From positions 15,532,373-15,596,372 of the forward strand of contig NC_135222.1 of NCBI RefSeq assembly GCF_052324685.1: a stretch of 64,000 nt of DNA. The letters are read 5' to 3'. A program made the position numbers and the translations under genes. The DNA is from Brachyhypopomus gauderio. Taxonomy: Eukaryota > Chordata > Actinopteri > Gymnotiformes > Hypopomidae. Shown one piece after another: positions 50,105 to 63,500 of the stretch (position 1 is the first letter of the stretch; each line of letters starts with the position of its first letter). The notes below the pieces were generated by a model that searched no databases, was not told the DNA's origin, and saw only the letters and a list, made by a program, of their open reading frames with translations.

Positions 50105-52887
50105 TTACACAGACAGAATGTTCTTGACAAAGGCTGTAAAACGAGAAGCAGACAAGACGTGTGTCAGCTGAGGACTTGCCGACGACCCTGCCATACATGG
50201 GCTGAGGCACGCTCTAAAAATAGTATGAAAAGCCCAGTGCTGTGGATCACCTTAAGATTCCAATTAGTGAAACGATATATTTAACCCTATACTAGGCAAG
50301 CCATTGGATGAGAGACTATATTACATGTTCGGAGGCTAGAAGATGAGATTGAGCTCAGTTGTGGTCAGTCAAGACACATACCTTCATAGTTGATGGTGCC
50401 GTTCTCGTCCTCTTGACCCTTCATCAAGTCGTCAACCTCACGCTCAGTCATCCTCTCACCTATACAAAAGGGATGAGGTTTATGAGTGCTTTATCTCTCA
50501 ATGGAATTAAGCCAGCAGACTACATTTCCCATCATCCTCACTTGGGCTTCTCAGAACCTGATTGCATCTAGGCGTGCTCCCAGAGATTAAAACAAAGACA
50601 TTTAGCATCATGTAGCAGTAGCCGCCATGCTCACCCAGTGTGGACAGCACAATGCGCAGCTCAGTACCCATCACTGTGCCGTTGCCCTCCTTATCGAAGA
50701 CGCGCAGACCCTCAACATAGTCGTCATATGCGCCCTTCTGGTTGCCGTCCACCTTCTTCAGCATGGGCAGGAAGGTGTCAAAATCAACCCTCTTGTTAGC
50801 CATATCTGTAAAGAATTGCTCATTACATTATTGGCCATGATCAACCAAGAATCACTAAGTTATAAGCCAGACAGCAAAGCCTTCTAACAATTCAATTAAA
50901 ATTGCACAACATAATTAGTTTGTGTGTGTTTTTCATGCTGTCTTATATGTAATGTCATAGCTAATCAGTCATTGGTTGTCACACTACTTCACCAGTTCCT
51001 GTTTGGCCTTTAAAAATAATTACTGTACAATAACAAGCGGATTTATGTGGCTACCATGCTAACTAAAGAAAATAATACCAATTCAGTCCTACTAGGACTT
51101 AATAAACATATATTTGCAAAGCTTAGTGAGACCTACATAAAAAAGGACAAAGATCTCACCATCGGCAGAAGGGTTGCCCAGAATTGCCTTTACATCCTTG
51201 TTGGTGGGGTTCTGTCCGAGAGCCCGCATGATGTCAGCAATCTGGTTGTAGGCAACTTTGCTGTCACCAACTCTGTCAAAGAGACCAAAGGCCTCCTTGA
51301 AGTCTGTAGAAGTAAGATTAAAGAGCATAAAAAAGATTATATAGCACCTGTACATATACTGAAATAGAACGATAACTTTGCAGATATTTGCAGATTGTAA
51401 ATATAGGTCATGTAGTCCATCAGGTAGTTGCAAAGGTAAAGTAAAATATGGTAATACTCTTAGAAATCGTTATATATGAGAAAACTTTACATTTCCTACT
51501 TGCTAATTAGCACCAATGCAATGCCATTTATTAGGTAAATGGAGAAATACCACACTGGGGCGTTTGGAACAACTTATGTTTAAATATGGGTTGCATTAAC
51601 TCATTGAATTAGCGACGGTCTTTCTCACGCCATGGCGCCAATTAACAGTGACAACTATGTATAGCCTATAGGAAGAAAAAAGTTTTATAATTTCAGTGGG
51701 ACCGGCAGGGTGTGAAATGGAAAGTCACAGACAGATGGCCAGCATCCTGCGACATTCCCTTTGCAGCAGCTGTCTTTCAGACATTTCATGAGCCGTCTGT
51801 TAGCCGATACGTCTGGAGAAAATCGCCGTCGCCAAACATGGCGCGACCAACTTTATCGCAAGAACGCTGACTACAGCGCGGCTACGCGTCTGGCCAATCA
51901 GGACCAGGATGCTTTTTTTTAGACGCGCGACTACTGCGCATTTAGTTTAGATCGTGTTTAAACAGCAAGGAAAAGTGTTTTTGATCCAAGTGTAACAATA
52001 ACAATATTCCAACAATATTAAACAACTGTGTTTTAACAGGCTCTATGATTATTCCGTCATGTAAGAATGGACGGGCATCAGTTGCTCCCATTGCACAATT
52101 AACGGGGGATCTATGCTAATTACCCGAAATACACAGCATGTGTTTGTCTTTGACACGTGAATGAAACCAGCTAAAGCTACCTTTGTTCGGACATTTACAG
52201 TATTTCTAGACTTAATTATGTTCGAGCTTATCCAGTCATTTCCATTCACTGAGATTGCACTATGGTCTACACACTGTACTATGGTCTAAACTGTACTATG
52301 CTCTACACACTAGTGACTATTTAACGAGTTACAAATAGGCAATAGAAGGATGACGTTATGCGGAAATTCTTGTTTTCTTACCTTCAATCTGGTCAGCAGT
52401 GAAGTCACCCTGGTAAAGACACAAACACACAAACTCAGTCTGATTTGCAAGACTATTAATAACTTACAGCTACATAATATTTCAGGTTTTGCCACTTCAG
52501 TGTAGATGAGTGAATTAAAATAACTGATATATACAACAGGCTATATAATTATATATGTAAACACCACACTTAATTACATATTATTCGATTTTTATCAAAC
52601 AAAATCCGAAGAAAATTCTGAATCCAAACGAAGCATATCTTCATTATGTAACTTCAATCTAATGTCTCGAATGCAAGTGACATCGGAGCTATAGCTCCTA
52701 CAGGTCAGACAAAAGTCCTGTTTTATTTCTGAAAATACTACGTGCTGTAGCGACGTAAGAACGAACGAATCCTGTTCTTAATTGACAGAGGAAAAGCAAT
52801 CCTGACGTTTGCGCCAAATTTCCAAGGCAGAACCGAAGAAAAGCAGCGCATGAAAAAAGAGGTAATATTCCACATAGTACACACCAT
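50105..52887 (-). CDS. myl1: Myosin light chain 3, fast skeletal essential light chain (MLC3-type), 6 coding exons
   Basis: Exons on -: 52887-52885 (ATG only), 52409-52382, 51303-51160, 50805-50635, 50459-50382, 50133-50105. They total 453 bp, 150 aa plus stop, the length of MLC3f. All junctions are GT-AG and in phase. The protein runs [65 protein letters not shown], to AFVKNILSV: four degenerate EF-hands of an alkali light chain. It binds the neck of fast-muscle myosin heavy chain (family knowledge). The short N-terminus lacks the Ala/Pro/Lys extension of MLC1, and no MLC1 first exon was seen upstream within the window. It therefore resembles zebrafish mylz3. A TATA box lies about 90 bp before the ATG. 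Confidence 0.96.
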
Positions 52888-52976
52888 GATGCTGTGTAGA
52901 TGGAGGGGAGATTGAGCGGATGTCAAGAAGCAGTAGTCCCAGGAGAGTGGTCCCGAGCTGTGGGCAAAGGCCTTCT

Positions 52977-52983
52977 TATTTAT
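52977..52983 (-). promoter_or_regulatory. TATA box of myl1
   Basis: ATAAATA on -, about 90 bp upstream of the start codon, predicts a start site near 52950 and a 5' UTR of about 60 bp. Confidence 0.65.
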
Positions 52984-53762
52984 GCTGAGATACTGATGTC
53001 ACGGGGCGGATCGCCTGACGCTTTAAAAGTTCTTTAACTTTCTTAGGGCAAGCTGAAAGGGGATCCGAGACTACCTCGCGGGACATGAGGTGCGCTGCAG
53101 AAGGGCTCGGGGTATTTTTAGACTACTCTCAAGGCCGTTTTTGAGACGACTTGACTTTGGTCAGCATTTCGGCGTTTCGCTCCGGTGTTTCCTACATCAC
53201 GTCAAAATACCACCATCATCAGCGATATACATCACTGTCAAAGTGAATACAGCAGTCTGACACAGTACCTACATGACTCGCTTTTTTATTCTTACATGTG
53301 AAGATTTAACGAATGCTTCTCGTTTTCTCCACCGATATTTTTAACCTCCGATGCTCGGCCACATATGGTTCTAAGAGCAGCCCGGTAAAAACTTAGCTTA
53401 GTCGGATTTCTGTTGTAAATGATGAAAATAATGCTGGAAGTAATTGGATAAACGCATTGTCCCGTGGTGTTTCGCTCAGCAATAGGCCTATATGTAAACA
53501 ACTTTGAGTGGGTTTCCCACAAAACATTTTAAAGCTTGCATATTTAAGTTTAAAATATCATATGCTGAATAAACTATTTTAATAGAACAGCACACAAAAT
53601 ATTTCTACATTAAAACCCTCCTTGACTTAGCGTATAAACGGACAATTCGTTATGTATGCTATCAAAATACACGAGGTATAAAGATGGGCCTAGTCTATTT
53701 GAGGAATATATAATTTATTGTCGCTAATGATTTGTATATTTGTAGACACTTTTATAGTCATA
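52984..53762. other. Upstream region of myl1
   Basis: No gene was recognised. It should hold the muscle promoter and enhancer. I did not see an unambiguous MEF2 site. Confidence 0.45.
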
Positions 53763-54110
53763 TTTGGGGCACGCGATGGCGCGTTTCTTCCAAAGTCCAT
53801 TTTATCACATTAGTCATCTTCTCTGCGTTGAACTGGCGCCCGGTTAAAATTGTATTGATTTTACAATTCTTCTGTTGACCTATAAGGCGTTAAATGGTCT
53901 TGCCCCACATTTGAGTGAACTCATTGCATATTATAACCCATCTCACCTTCTGTGCTCTCAAAATGAAGGATATCTCTTAGTTCCGAAAAGTAGCAAGACT
54001 ACAGTCTGAGGCAGAGCCTTCTAGCTACTTAAAGTCCCTCAGTTCGTTCTAAATCCCCCATTCTGAGATTCCTGACACAGTTCCAATCTTTAAATCAAGA
54101 CTTAATTTGC
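53763..54110 (+). mobile_element. L2-like LINE 3' fragment
   Basis: Broken frames read like ELNWRPVKIVLILQFFC and LTYKALNGLAPHLSELIAYYNP, the conserved C-terminal region of L2/Rex-like LINEs. There are several frameshifts. It is the same domain as in the element at 30024-32865. Confidence 0.65.
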
Positions 54111-55085
54111 CTATCAAGCCTTCATGTGTACAACATACTGTATGTATTACATATAAAGGTGTGGAGCTCGGGATCCCGATCCCTCAGTCATTGAGTCTTC
54201 TGGTAATAGGAGATGTTGATACTGTCATCCAGGCATGTCATTTATTCACTCTAGCTGTGACAATGACTTGGGTGGAAAGTGACCCTCATGACTGTGGTCA
54301 CCTCCAGGCTCCTCCCTTTAGTTATGCTGCTATAGATAAGCCTGCTGAAGACACATTCTAATCACTTGCCTTTTCCTAGTCCTGCTCGTTTGTGTGCCTG
54401 GTTGCATGCCTTCAGATCCTGCACCTCACCCTGCTTCTGTCTCCTGTGTCTGCTGCTGGAGTCACCCCTGCTCAAATGCTAGCTTCTTGTCTCCTGCTGT
54501 GTTCTGATCCTTGTGTCACTCCTGGTCCACCTCCCTACATTACCTCACCCCTTACATTACCTCAACTTTGTCTCCTGTCCCTGCCCCAGTCTAGCCTACT
54601 TGTCTTTGTTTTTTATTTTGTTTCAGATTCAGCTTTGGATTGTGCTGACCTAAGTTTGTGAACTTCAATCGGCAGTGTACAGAACTTTGCTGCACTGCTT
54701 TTCAGTGGTTTGCTATAACCATAAATGTATGATGAACTCACTTTGTACTTTTAAACCACTAGTGAGTACTGAGACTTAAACTACCTAAATATCTTGTCAG
54801 CCTCCTTTGAATAGGTCTTCATCAAGGAACCTACCTAGTATTTACCCTCACTGACCACTAGGTATACACTGTTTGTTGTCAAGGACAATTTGTCAGATGT
54901 CTACCTTTCCTTCCTTTTTCATTGCAGATCTGTCCATCCACAGGATCACTGCAGATTGGACTTTATCTGTGTGACAGATTTGCTCCCAAACAGTAGTATA
55001 CACTGAGTTTATCAAGAGACTGCCGTGTTTAAAAATGCCACTTTGTGAATGCTTTTCCCATAGTACTCAGAAAACCAAACCCAAG
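54111..55085. other. Unassigned region, probably LINE or retroelement 3' sequence
   Basis: It contains GTGTGGAGCTCGGGATCCCG and a pyrimidine-rich stretch of the type seen after fish LINE coding ends. I could not assign it, and no host exon is recognised. Confidence 0.35.
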
Positions 55086-55619
55086 CCAAAGCTTTGACAT
55101 TTGCAACAAATTATGTAAAATGACTTTAATCAATAACTACTGCTTTAAAAAGACAAAGTTTCACTATATTTAGATAATCATTTAACGTTGTTATTATTAG
55201 GGAGAAACAGGACACAAACATTAATGTACCGTCCTCTCTGTGTGCACTGAGACTACATGGAGACAGATATGGCATCCTTGTCAAAGTCAAAGTTATTTAT
55301 ATAGCACTTTTCACAACACACGTCACAAAGCAGCTTTACAATTAGCTTTTGCATCCTTGTGTAACCCCCAAGCTTTTTCTTGAAAATGTGATAAATAAAA
55401 CAAAAATATGAGTTCATTACAGAGTGAAATGTTTCTAAGCATAATGCTAACTATACAAAAGGTATGTAATATGGTGTCTTAAATGATCACAGTGATAAAA
55501 GTGGCTGAATATAAGTTAGCAACTTCGAAATAGATTGTTTAGATCTTAAATCAGTTTTACAAAAAAAGTTGTCCAAAATAAATGACAACATTAAATTCTA
55601 TTTATTTATAATAAATTAA

Positions 55620-56023
55620 AATACTCCTTTTAACTTTCAAAGCTCTCCATAATCTTGCCCCTTTATATCTTTTAGACCTCCTTCATATTGCTGCACCAGT
55701 TCGCACCCTTAGATCTTGTTTTTCTATCTATCTCACTATTCCCTCTGTCCGTCTTGCTACTATGGGGAACAGAGCATTTAGTTGTGCTGCACCACGGCTT
55801 TGGAACTCACTCCCAGCTGATCTTCGCAACACAGATTCATTGCCACATTTTAAAATCCAACTTAAAACTCACTTGCCTATGACCTGTGAATTCTACTTGC
55901 ACTGTCTCTTTTTTGTACTTATTTTTATTGTGTATTTTTTATTTTTTTGTTAAATTAAATTATGTAAGGTGACCTTGAGTGCCAAGAAAGGCGCCATAAA
56001 ATAAAATGTATTATTATTATTAT
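55620..56023 (+). mobile_element. L2-like LINE 3' end, duplicate copy 1
   Basis: Frames show FKALHNLAPLYL, then ATMGNRAFSCAAPRLWNSLPADLR, the conserved LINE C-terminus. A GGCGCCATAAAATAAAATG tail and a TTATTATTATTAT microsatellite end it. Confidence 0.75.
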
Positions 56024-56071
56024 AAAATTTATGAGCAGGAGTACAGTGTTAGTACAGTACAGTGAGTACAG

Positions 56072-56492
56072 TGTTACGGCTATTGCATTATAAGACAGAT
56101 GCATGCAGCCAGGCTTTTGGAAAATCTGTAATTCACAAATGTGAACAGCAAATATCCAGGGAGTGAGAAAAGGTAACGAAATTAAATCCAGTATCAGAAT
56201 AAACAATAATCCAGGTCGAACACTGACAGTCAGATAATACAGGAAACAGTACATGCAAACTCAAAAGAGTAAACCCAATAGACAAAACAGGTTAAACAGT
56301 AGTCAACGGTAACAGGAAAACAACTTGATGTGCTTTAATACAAGAGTTTGGCAATACTTCACAAAGAACCTGAGGCTGGATTTATATAGGCATGTGGAAT
56401 GCAGTGCAGGTGTGCTTAGTAATCAGACAGATAGAGTCAGCCTGTGCTGAGCCTTCTGGGAGTTGGAGTATTCAGAGCTTTGCTGCATGACA
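56072..56492 (-). repeat. Sushi-type LTR, antisense, duplicate copy 1
   Basis: On - it reads TGTCATGCAGC to CCGTAACA. It has a TATATAAA box (56381-56389) and, about 25 bp further, GTGAAGTATTGCC, the same conserved RNA-start motif as the sushi LTRs at 5427 and 18039. Flanking duplications were not found. Confidence 0.55.
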
Positions 56493-58655
56493 GAGTTACA
56501 GCTGTTGCTTTTTGTAACAACTGTTAGAGTCATAGATAAAAATGCATTTGACGGTCTACTAACATTATTTTATGTTGTCCATGTGTTTGAGACCTCCCTT
56601 GACAGAGTTGGTATGACAATCTGAATCGCCCATTACTTTCATTTGTGTCATTACTTTTCATTTCATTTAGTGAGTTTTTTTTTACCATGGCTGAATCTTT
56701 TAGTTTCAAGATTTTCAAGATAATTTCAATCTGCTCAAGAGTTTAGCTGAAACACTTGAAGGCCATGTTCTCCTGTTGCTGTATTGATCGTTCTATTATA
56801 TATACAGTATTTAATAAAACAGAAAACTTAACCTTCCTCTCTAAACTTTTAAAACTTTTCAGAAATGGCATTCAGTTAAATATTATTTCCATGCGATTTA
56901 TCCAAATGTAAAATATGTAACACATACTCATTTGTTTATTATCAATCCAAAATGAACTATATGAAAGAGTTGATTAACAGGGTTGAAAATGCTAAATGGT
57001 TAATAACAGTTAGTTAATAACAGCCAGATGTAAAAAAGCAAGACATGGGGTTGTTAAATTGCATTTTTGGAGCCACGTAGCTATGTGGAAGCTTAGCTGT
57101 ATGCGGCTCCTGTCACACAGATGCCATGTTCTCCACACGGCATTAACACGGATATGGTACTGGTATGGCAGCAGGGGTTTTGTGATGAGTGTCAGGCACA
57201 CGCAATGTTGCTGGAGGTTTTACACGTGTACATATCGCTGCTTCAATCCTTCCTCCATCCCAAAATATCCAGCCAACAGTAGTGCTGTATGATCATGCTC
57301 ATGGAGCCTTGCTAATAAAACAATGTATACTGAGTGTATGTTATTTGAAAGGTGGCTCAGTGGGATAAAGTTCCATGTCAGAGGGCACCTGATGTATCCT
57401 GCTGGTTTAGCAGATACTACAGAAGAGACTACCACTGCCATAGGTTGGGCCAATCCACCCCGACTAACCCAGCACCTCACTCTCTGAGGACTTCTGACCT
57501 CAACGAATGGCCCAAATTGGAAAGGTAGCGTAATCATTTCATAGCCAATGAAGTTGTATTCTGCACAACTTGTTCCAATTACAGATTCAGGAGCCCGATC
57601 AGATATGACCTGAGTCACATTACATACGCTATCAAACGCGCACTTTCACTCTCCTTTCTGAATGTGCCCGAAGCTCCACCGAAGGCAGATGAGATTTAAA
57701 TTTAGGCCCTGACAGTTTGGAGGTGTCGGGTTCATTCTGAGATCCCTTCAACATGTCTTCAACCCCCTCCACTCCCCAGCAGTAAACCACAGATCGTAAA
57801 GACGCTCCGCACTGGCTCGAGTTACCCGCTGCCTTTAACAACTGTTTGCAGATCAGCCTGTCTAAATGTGCCAGAATATTCACTGTGCAGCAAGTCTGAC
57901 CACAAATCAGATATAAAGAAGATGGTGTGAGAAACCTGCATTGTCGGCGAAGGGACGAAGAGACAGTAGCCTTATTTGGGCAGAAAGCCTCGACTAAGAT
58001 CATTTTGCCCTCAATGCGACCATTATTGCATTTATTTACTTATTTTCTGTTATTTGTCTTTATTAAACAATGCTTCACAGCAGGGGTATCTTTCAAGTCT
58101 TTCACAGAATGTTGATTTCATCCACGCTACAGGATCAGAAATGCAGCAGATATTGTATGATTATTACATTATTTATAACGGTAATTCGGAGTTAAGTAAA
58201 CAGACCACTGCTGATATGAATTCTACATAAAAAATCCTAAATATAACGACTGAGAAGACATGTCTAAATCTGTGCGTTGTGATAAATCGATTGCTCGGTG
58301 ACACTTCCCTGTGGGGTAAAGGCTGTATTCAAGATACCACAGTAGTGAGGCCTTCCTGAGTACATCTAAAAAGGCTTAAACCTTTCAGATTTTTCAGTTT
58401 CTTGAATCACCAGATTTACGACATTGTCGGGGCTAAAGTACAATAGGGAACTTCACACGCTTATCCAAGTAAGCCACGGCAGATAGTCACAAAAAATAAA
58501 AAGAAAGAAAAACAATAATAAACAGTAGTACACTGTAGGCCCGAGGTACTCAAATCAGTCAAGGTCCAGGTCCTAATTTTCCCCACCCTATTTTTATGTA
58601 AGAGGCAGGTGTAATAAAGTAGCCAACCAGTTACAGGAATCATTTACTCAGATAC
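56493..58655. other. Unassigned sequence within the duplicated unit
   Basis: Minus-strand frames of 132 and 123 codons occur at 57618-57220 and 58003-57632. Neither matches a family I recognise, and there are no supporting splice sites. They may be a decayed element or chance frames. Confidence 0.35.
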
Positions 58656-58925
58656 TGTAACGAATCAGACTCGTGAGGCATGTTGGGATCCATGTGCAGG
58701 TCAAGGGTTTTAATAAAGACAATCCAGAAACGTAGTCGTACAGGCAGGGGTCGAGTAATCCAGATAACAGAGGTGATGTCGAAGGCAAGGCAAAGGCAAT
58801 GTCGAGAGAACCAGGCAGAATCATACACAGAGAGACTAACTAGAGAAACGCTTGGTATGCAGACTATGAAAGAATGGCAATACTTCGCAACGAGCAAGGG
58901 GGCTGGCAGTGTTAAATATGCTTCA
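58656..58925 (-). repeat. Sushi-type LTR fragment, antisense
   Basis: On - it carries a TATTTAA-like box, then about 27 bp later GCGAAGTATTGCC (58888-58876), then an AATAAA-like signal, and ends CGTTACA at 58656. It is a third LTR type with the same start motif. Confidence 0.55.
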
Positions 58926-59539
58926 CAATAGGGGTGCACGATATGGACTAGAATTGCGATGTGCGATAACGTTGTTGGATATCCCGATATCGATGTGAAC
59001 CACGATAAATTAAGATTAAAATACAGAAATGTAGTGTCTCTCTGAACAGCAGCACGTTAATTTGTTTTGTTTTTTACTGCGTAATAAATCCAGAATAATT
59101 CCAAATATTTTGCAGGTTTATTCAACAATAGATTCAATCTAGGTTTATACTTTCACGAGTGAGCGACTCCGCACACCTCGTTAACCTCCGCGAACGGCGG
59201 AAGCGTTTAATCTTGCCGTGTCACATTCTTTGCAGTGTTGTCCGAAACGATATGTAGGCCTAGTAGTATAAAAAAAACACCCCTCAAATACAGGGGAATT
59301 AACTTTTACCTGACCAATTTTAATGTTGCTTTGTGTTTCAGGTTTGAAAAGTGCTGGAATTTAGGCTAAAGTATTTGAAAAGGCTTGAAATTGTAACTAC
59401 TTCGTTTCACAACAAATATCTGTCTGACTGAACAATTCTCTTGTATTACGTTAACAAATACGAGCCTCTTGTAATTCCAGGACGAAACATGAGAGAACGT
59501 GAAGACGTTAAGATTGGGCGTTTTGAAAATAAATATCCA

Positions 59540-60175
59540 TTAAATAATGTGATAAAAAAGCGAATTATTTCGAATCATTTAGAGTATATGTATAAATATT
59601 TAATTCAATTAAGTTTAACGTGCTGGGAATTATTGAAATGGACCTTGAAAGTGACGTACAAGTGCTTGAATTCCACCTTGTATAGGTGTATGAACCCTGC
59701 AAACATGACTGTTCTCATTGCGCCGAGACACGGCGCGCGCGAACTTTAAATAAATAATAACATTAAATAATGTGATAAAAAAGCGAATTATTTCGAATCA
59801 TTTAGAGTATATGTATAAATATTTAATTCAATAACGTGCTGGGAATTATTGAAATGGACCTTGAAAGTGACATACAAGTGCTTGAATTCCACCTATAGGT
59901 GTATGAACCCTGCAAACATGACTGTTCTCATTGCGCCGAGACGCGGCGCGCGAACTTTAAATAAATAATAACATTAAATAATGTGATAAAAAAGCGAATT
60001 ATTTCGAATCATTTAGAGTATATGTATAAATATGTAATTCAATAACGTGCTGGGAATTATTGAAATGGACCTTGAAAGTGACGTACAAGTGCTTGAATTC
60101 CACCTTGTATAGGTGTATGAACCCTGCAAACATGACTGTTCTCATTGCGCCGAGACGCGGCGCGCGCGAACTTAC
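59540..60175. repeat. Three-copy tandem array, 211-223 bp unit
   Basis: Units begin GATAAAAAAGCGAATTATTTCG at 59551, 59774 and 59985. They end with CATTGCGCCGAGACGCGGCG. The unit is part of the hAT-like family seen at 16.7 and 33.3 kb. Confidence 0.88.
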
Positions 60176-60520
60176 AAAATTCGAGAGGTGCACGACCTCG
60201 TGAATCGACAGCGCGCGAGGCAATTGCACACGGGCGAAGCCACCGCGATTACGTTATTTTCGCCTCCCGGACCCTCGCGCCGCATCAAGTGTAAACCAGG
60301 CTTAAACCAAATCGCGTGTAAACCAGGCTTAAACCAAAACCAGGCTTAAACCAACTCAAAAGTAGCCCAAAAAACCGCACCCCGCGGCCCCAGAGTTTTT
60401 ACCCGGCTGGATTTTCAAACAAGCCCAATTTGGCGTGAAAACCGAGAACCTGGCAACTCTGCCTCACTCTGCCTCTTGCCTACTTACGTCACGTGATCAT
60501 AGTCTGCAGCGCGAATAGCT

Positions 60521-63500
60521 CCAAAGCTTTGACATTTGCAACAAATTATGTAAAATGACTTTAATCAATAACTACTGCTTTAAAAAGACAAAGTTTCACT
60601 ATATTTAGATAATCATTTAACGTTGTTATTATTAGGGAGAAACAGGACACAAACATTAATGTACCGTCCTCTCTGTGTGCACTGAGACTACATGGAGACA
60701 GATATGGCATCCTTGTCAAAGTCAAAGTTATTTATATAGCACTTTTCACAACACACGTCACAAAGCAGCTTTACAATTAGCTTTTGCATCCTTGTGTAAC
60801 CCCCAAGCTTTTTCTTGAAAATGTGATAAATAAAACAAAAATATGAGTTCATTACAGAGTGAAATGTTTCTAAGCATAATGCTAACTATACAAAAGGTAT
60901 GTAATATGGTGTCTTAAATGATCACAGTGATAAAAGTGGCTGAATATAAGTTAGCAACTTCGAAATAGATTGTTTAGATCTTAAATCAGTTTTACAAAAA
61001 AAGTTGTCCAAAATAAATGACAACATTAAATTCTATTTATTTATAATAAATTAAAATACTCCTTTTAACTTTCAAAGCTCTCCATAATCTTGCCCCTTTA
61101 TATCTTTTAGACCTCCTTCATATTGCTGCACCAGTTCGCACCCTTAGATCTTGTTTTTCTATCTATCTCACTATTCCCTCTGTCCGTCTTGCTACTATGG
61201 GGAACAGAGCATTTAGTTGTGCTGCACCACGGCTTTGGAACTCACTCCCAGCTGATCTTCGCAACACAGATTCATTGCCACATTTTAAAATCCAACTTAA
61301 AACTCACTTGCCTATGACCTGTGAATTCTACTTGCACTGTCTCTTTTTTGTACTTATTTTTATTGTGTATTTTTTATTTTTTTGTTAAATTAAATTATGT
61401 AAGGTGACCTTGAGTGCCAAGAAAGGCGCCATAAAATAAAATGTATTATTATTATTATAAAATTTATGAGCAGGAGTACAGTGTTAGTACAGTACAGTGA
61501 GTACAGTGTTACGGCTATTGCATTATAAGACAGATGCATGCAGCCAGGCTTTTGGAAAATCTGTAATTCACAAATGTGAACAGCAAATATCCAGGGAGTG
61601 AGAAAAGGTAACGAAATTAAATCCAGTATCAGAATAAACAATAATCCAGGTCGAACACTGACAGTCAGATAATACAGGAAACAGTACATGCAAACTCAAA
61701 AGAGTAAACCCAATAGACAAAACAGGTTAAACAGTAGTCAACGGTAACAGGAAAACAACTTGATGTGCTTTAATACAAGAGTTTGGCAATACTTCACAAA
61801 GAACCTGAGGCTGGATTTATATAGGCATGTGGAATGCAGTGCAGGTGTGCTTAGTAATCAGACAGATAGAGTCAGCCTGTGCTGAGCCTTCTGGGAGTTG
61901 GAGTATTCAGAGCTTTGCTGCATGACAGAGTTACAGCTGTTGCTTTTTGTAACAACTGTTAGAGTCATAGATAAAAATGCATTTGACGGTCTACTAACAT
62001 TATTTTATGTTGTCCATGTGTTTGAGACCTCCCTTGACAGAGTTGGTATGACAATCTGAATCGCCCATTACTTTCATTTGTGTCATTACTTTTCATTTCA
62101 TTTAGTGAGTTTTTTTTTACCATGGCTGAATCTTTTAGTTTCAAGATTTTCAAGATAATTTCAATCTGCTCAAGAGTTTAGCTGAAACACTTGAAGGCCA
62201 TGTTCTCCTGTTGCTGTATTGATCGTTCTATTATATATACAGTATTTAATAAAACAGAAAACTTAACCTTCCTCTCTAAACTTTTAAAACTTTTCAGAAA
62301 TGGCATTCAGTTAAATATTATTTCCATGCGATTTATCCAAATGTAAAATATGTAACACATACTCATTTGTTTATTATCAATCCAAAATGAACTATATGAA
62401 AGAGTTGATTAACAGGGTTGAAAATGCTAAATGGTTAATAACAGTTAGTTAATAACAGCCAGATGTAAAAAAGCAAGACATGGGGTTGTTAAATTGCATT
62501 TTTGGAGCCACGTAGCTATGTGGAAGCTTAGCTGTATGCGGCTCCTGTCACACAGATGCCATGTTCTCCACACGGCATTAACACGGATATGGTACTGGTA
62601 TGGCAGCAGGGGTTTTGTGATGAGTGTCAGGCACACGCAATGTTGCTGGAGGTTTTACACGTGTACATATCGCTGCTTCAATCCTTCCTCCATCCCAAAA
62701 TATCCAGCCAACAGTAGTGCTGTATGATCATGCTCATGGAGCCTTGCTAATAAAACAATGTATACTGAGTGTATGTTATTTGAAAGGTGGCTCAGTGGGA
62801 TAAAGTTCCATGTCAGAGGGCACCTGATGTATCCTGCTGGTTTAGCAGATACTACAGAAGAGACTACCACTGCCATAGGTTGGGCCAATCCACCCCGACT
62901 AACCCAGCACCTCACTCTCTGAGGACTTCTGACCTCAACGAATGGCCCAAATTGGAAAGGTAGCGTAATCATTTCATAGCCAATGAAGTTGTATTCTGCA
63001 CAACTTGTTCCAATTACAGATTCAGGAGCCCGATCAGATATGACCTGAGTCACATTACATACGCTATCAAACGCGCACTTTCACTCTCCTTTCTGAATGT
63101 GCCCGAAGCTCCACCGAAGGCAGATGAGATTTAAATTTAGGCCCTGACAGTTTGGAGGTGTCGGGTTCATTCTGAGATCCCTTCAACATGTCTTCAACCC
63201 CCTCCACTCCCCAGCAGTAAACCACAGATCGTAAAGACGCTCCGCACTGGCTCGAGTTACCCGCTGCCTTTAACAACTGTTTGCAGATCAGCCTGTCTAA
63301 ATGTGCCAGAATATTCACTGTGCAGCAAGTCTGACCACAAATCAGATATAAAGAAGATGGTGTGAGAAACCTGCATTGTCGGCGAAGGGACGAAGAGACA
63401 GTAGCCTTATTTGGGCAGAAAGCCTCGACTAAGATCATTTTGCCCTCAATGCGACCATTATTGCATTTATTTACTTATTTTCTGTTATTTGTCTTTATTA

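Larger units (their letters stand above)
55086..60520 (+). repeat. First copy of a 5435-bp duplicated unit
   Basis: From 55086 the sequence matches 60521 onward at a constant offset of 5435 bp up to the window end. I saw no difference by eye, and equivalent open frames translate identically. The unit holds an L2-like 3' end, antisense sushi-type LTR sequences, a hAT-like start near 58930 and a three-copy array. No host gene was recognised. Confidence 0.9.

Noticed and set aside
57220..58003. Two minus-strand frames of 132 and 123 codons, repeated at 62655-63438
   Set aside because: Their presence in both copies reflects the segmental duplication and not conservation. There are no recognisable domains or splice sites.
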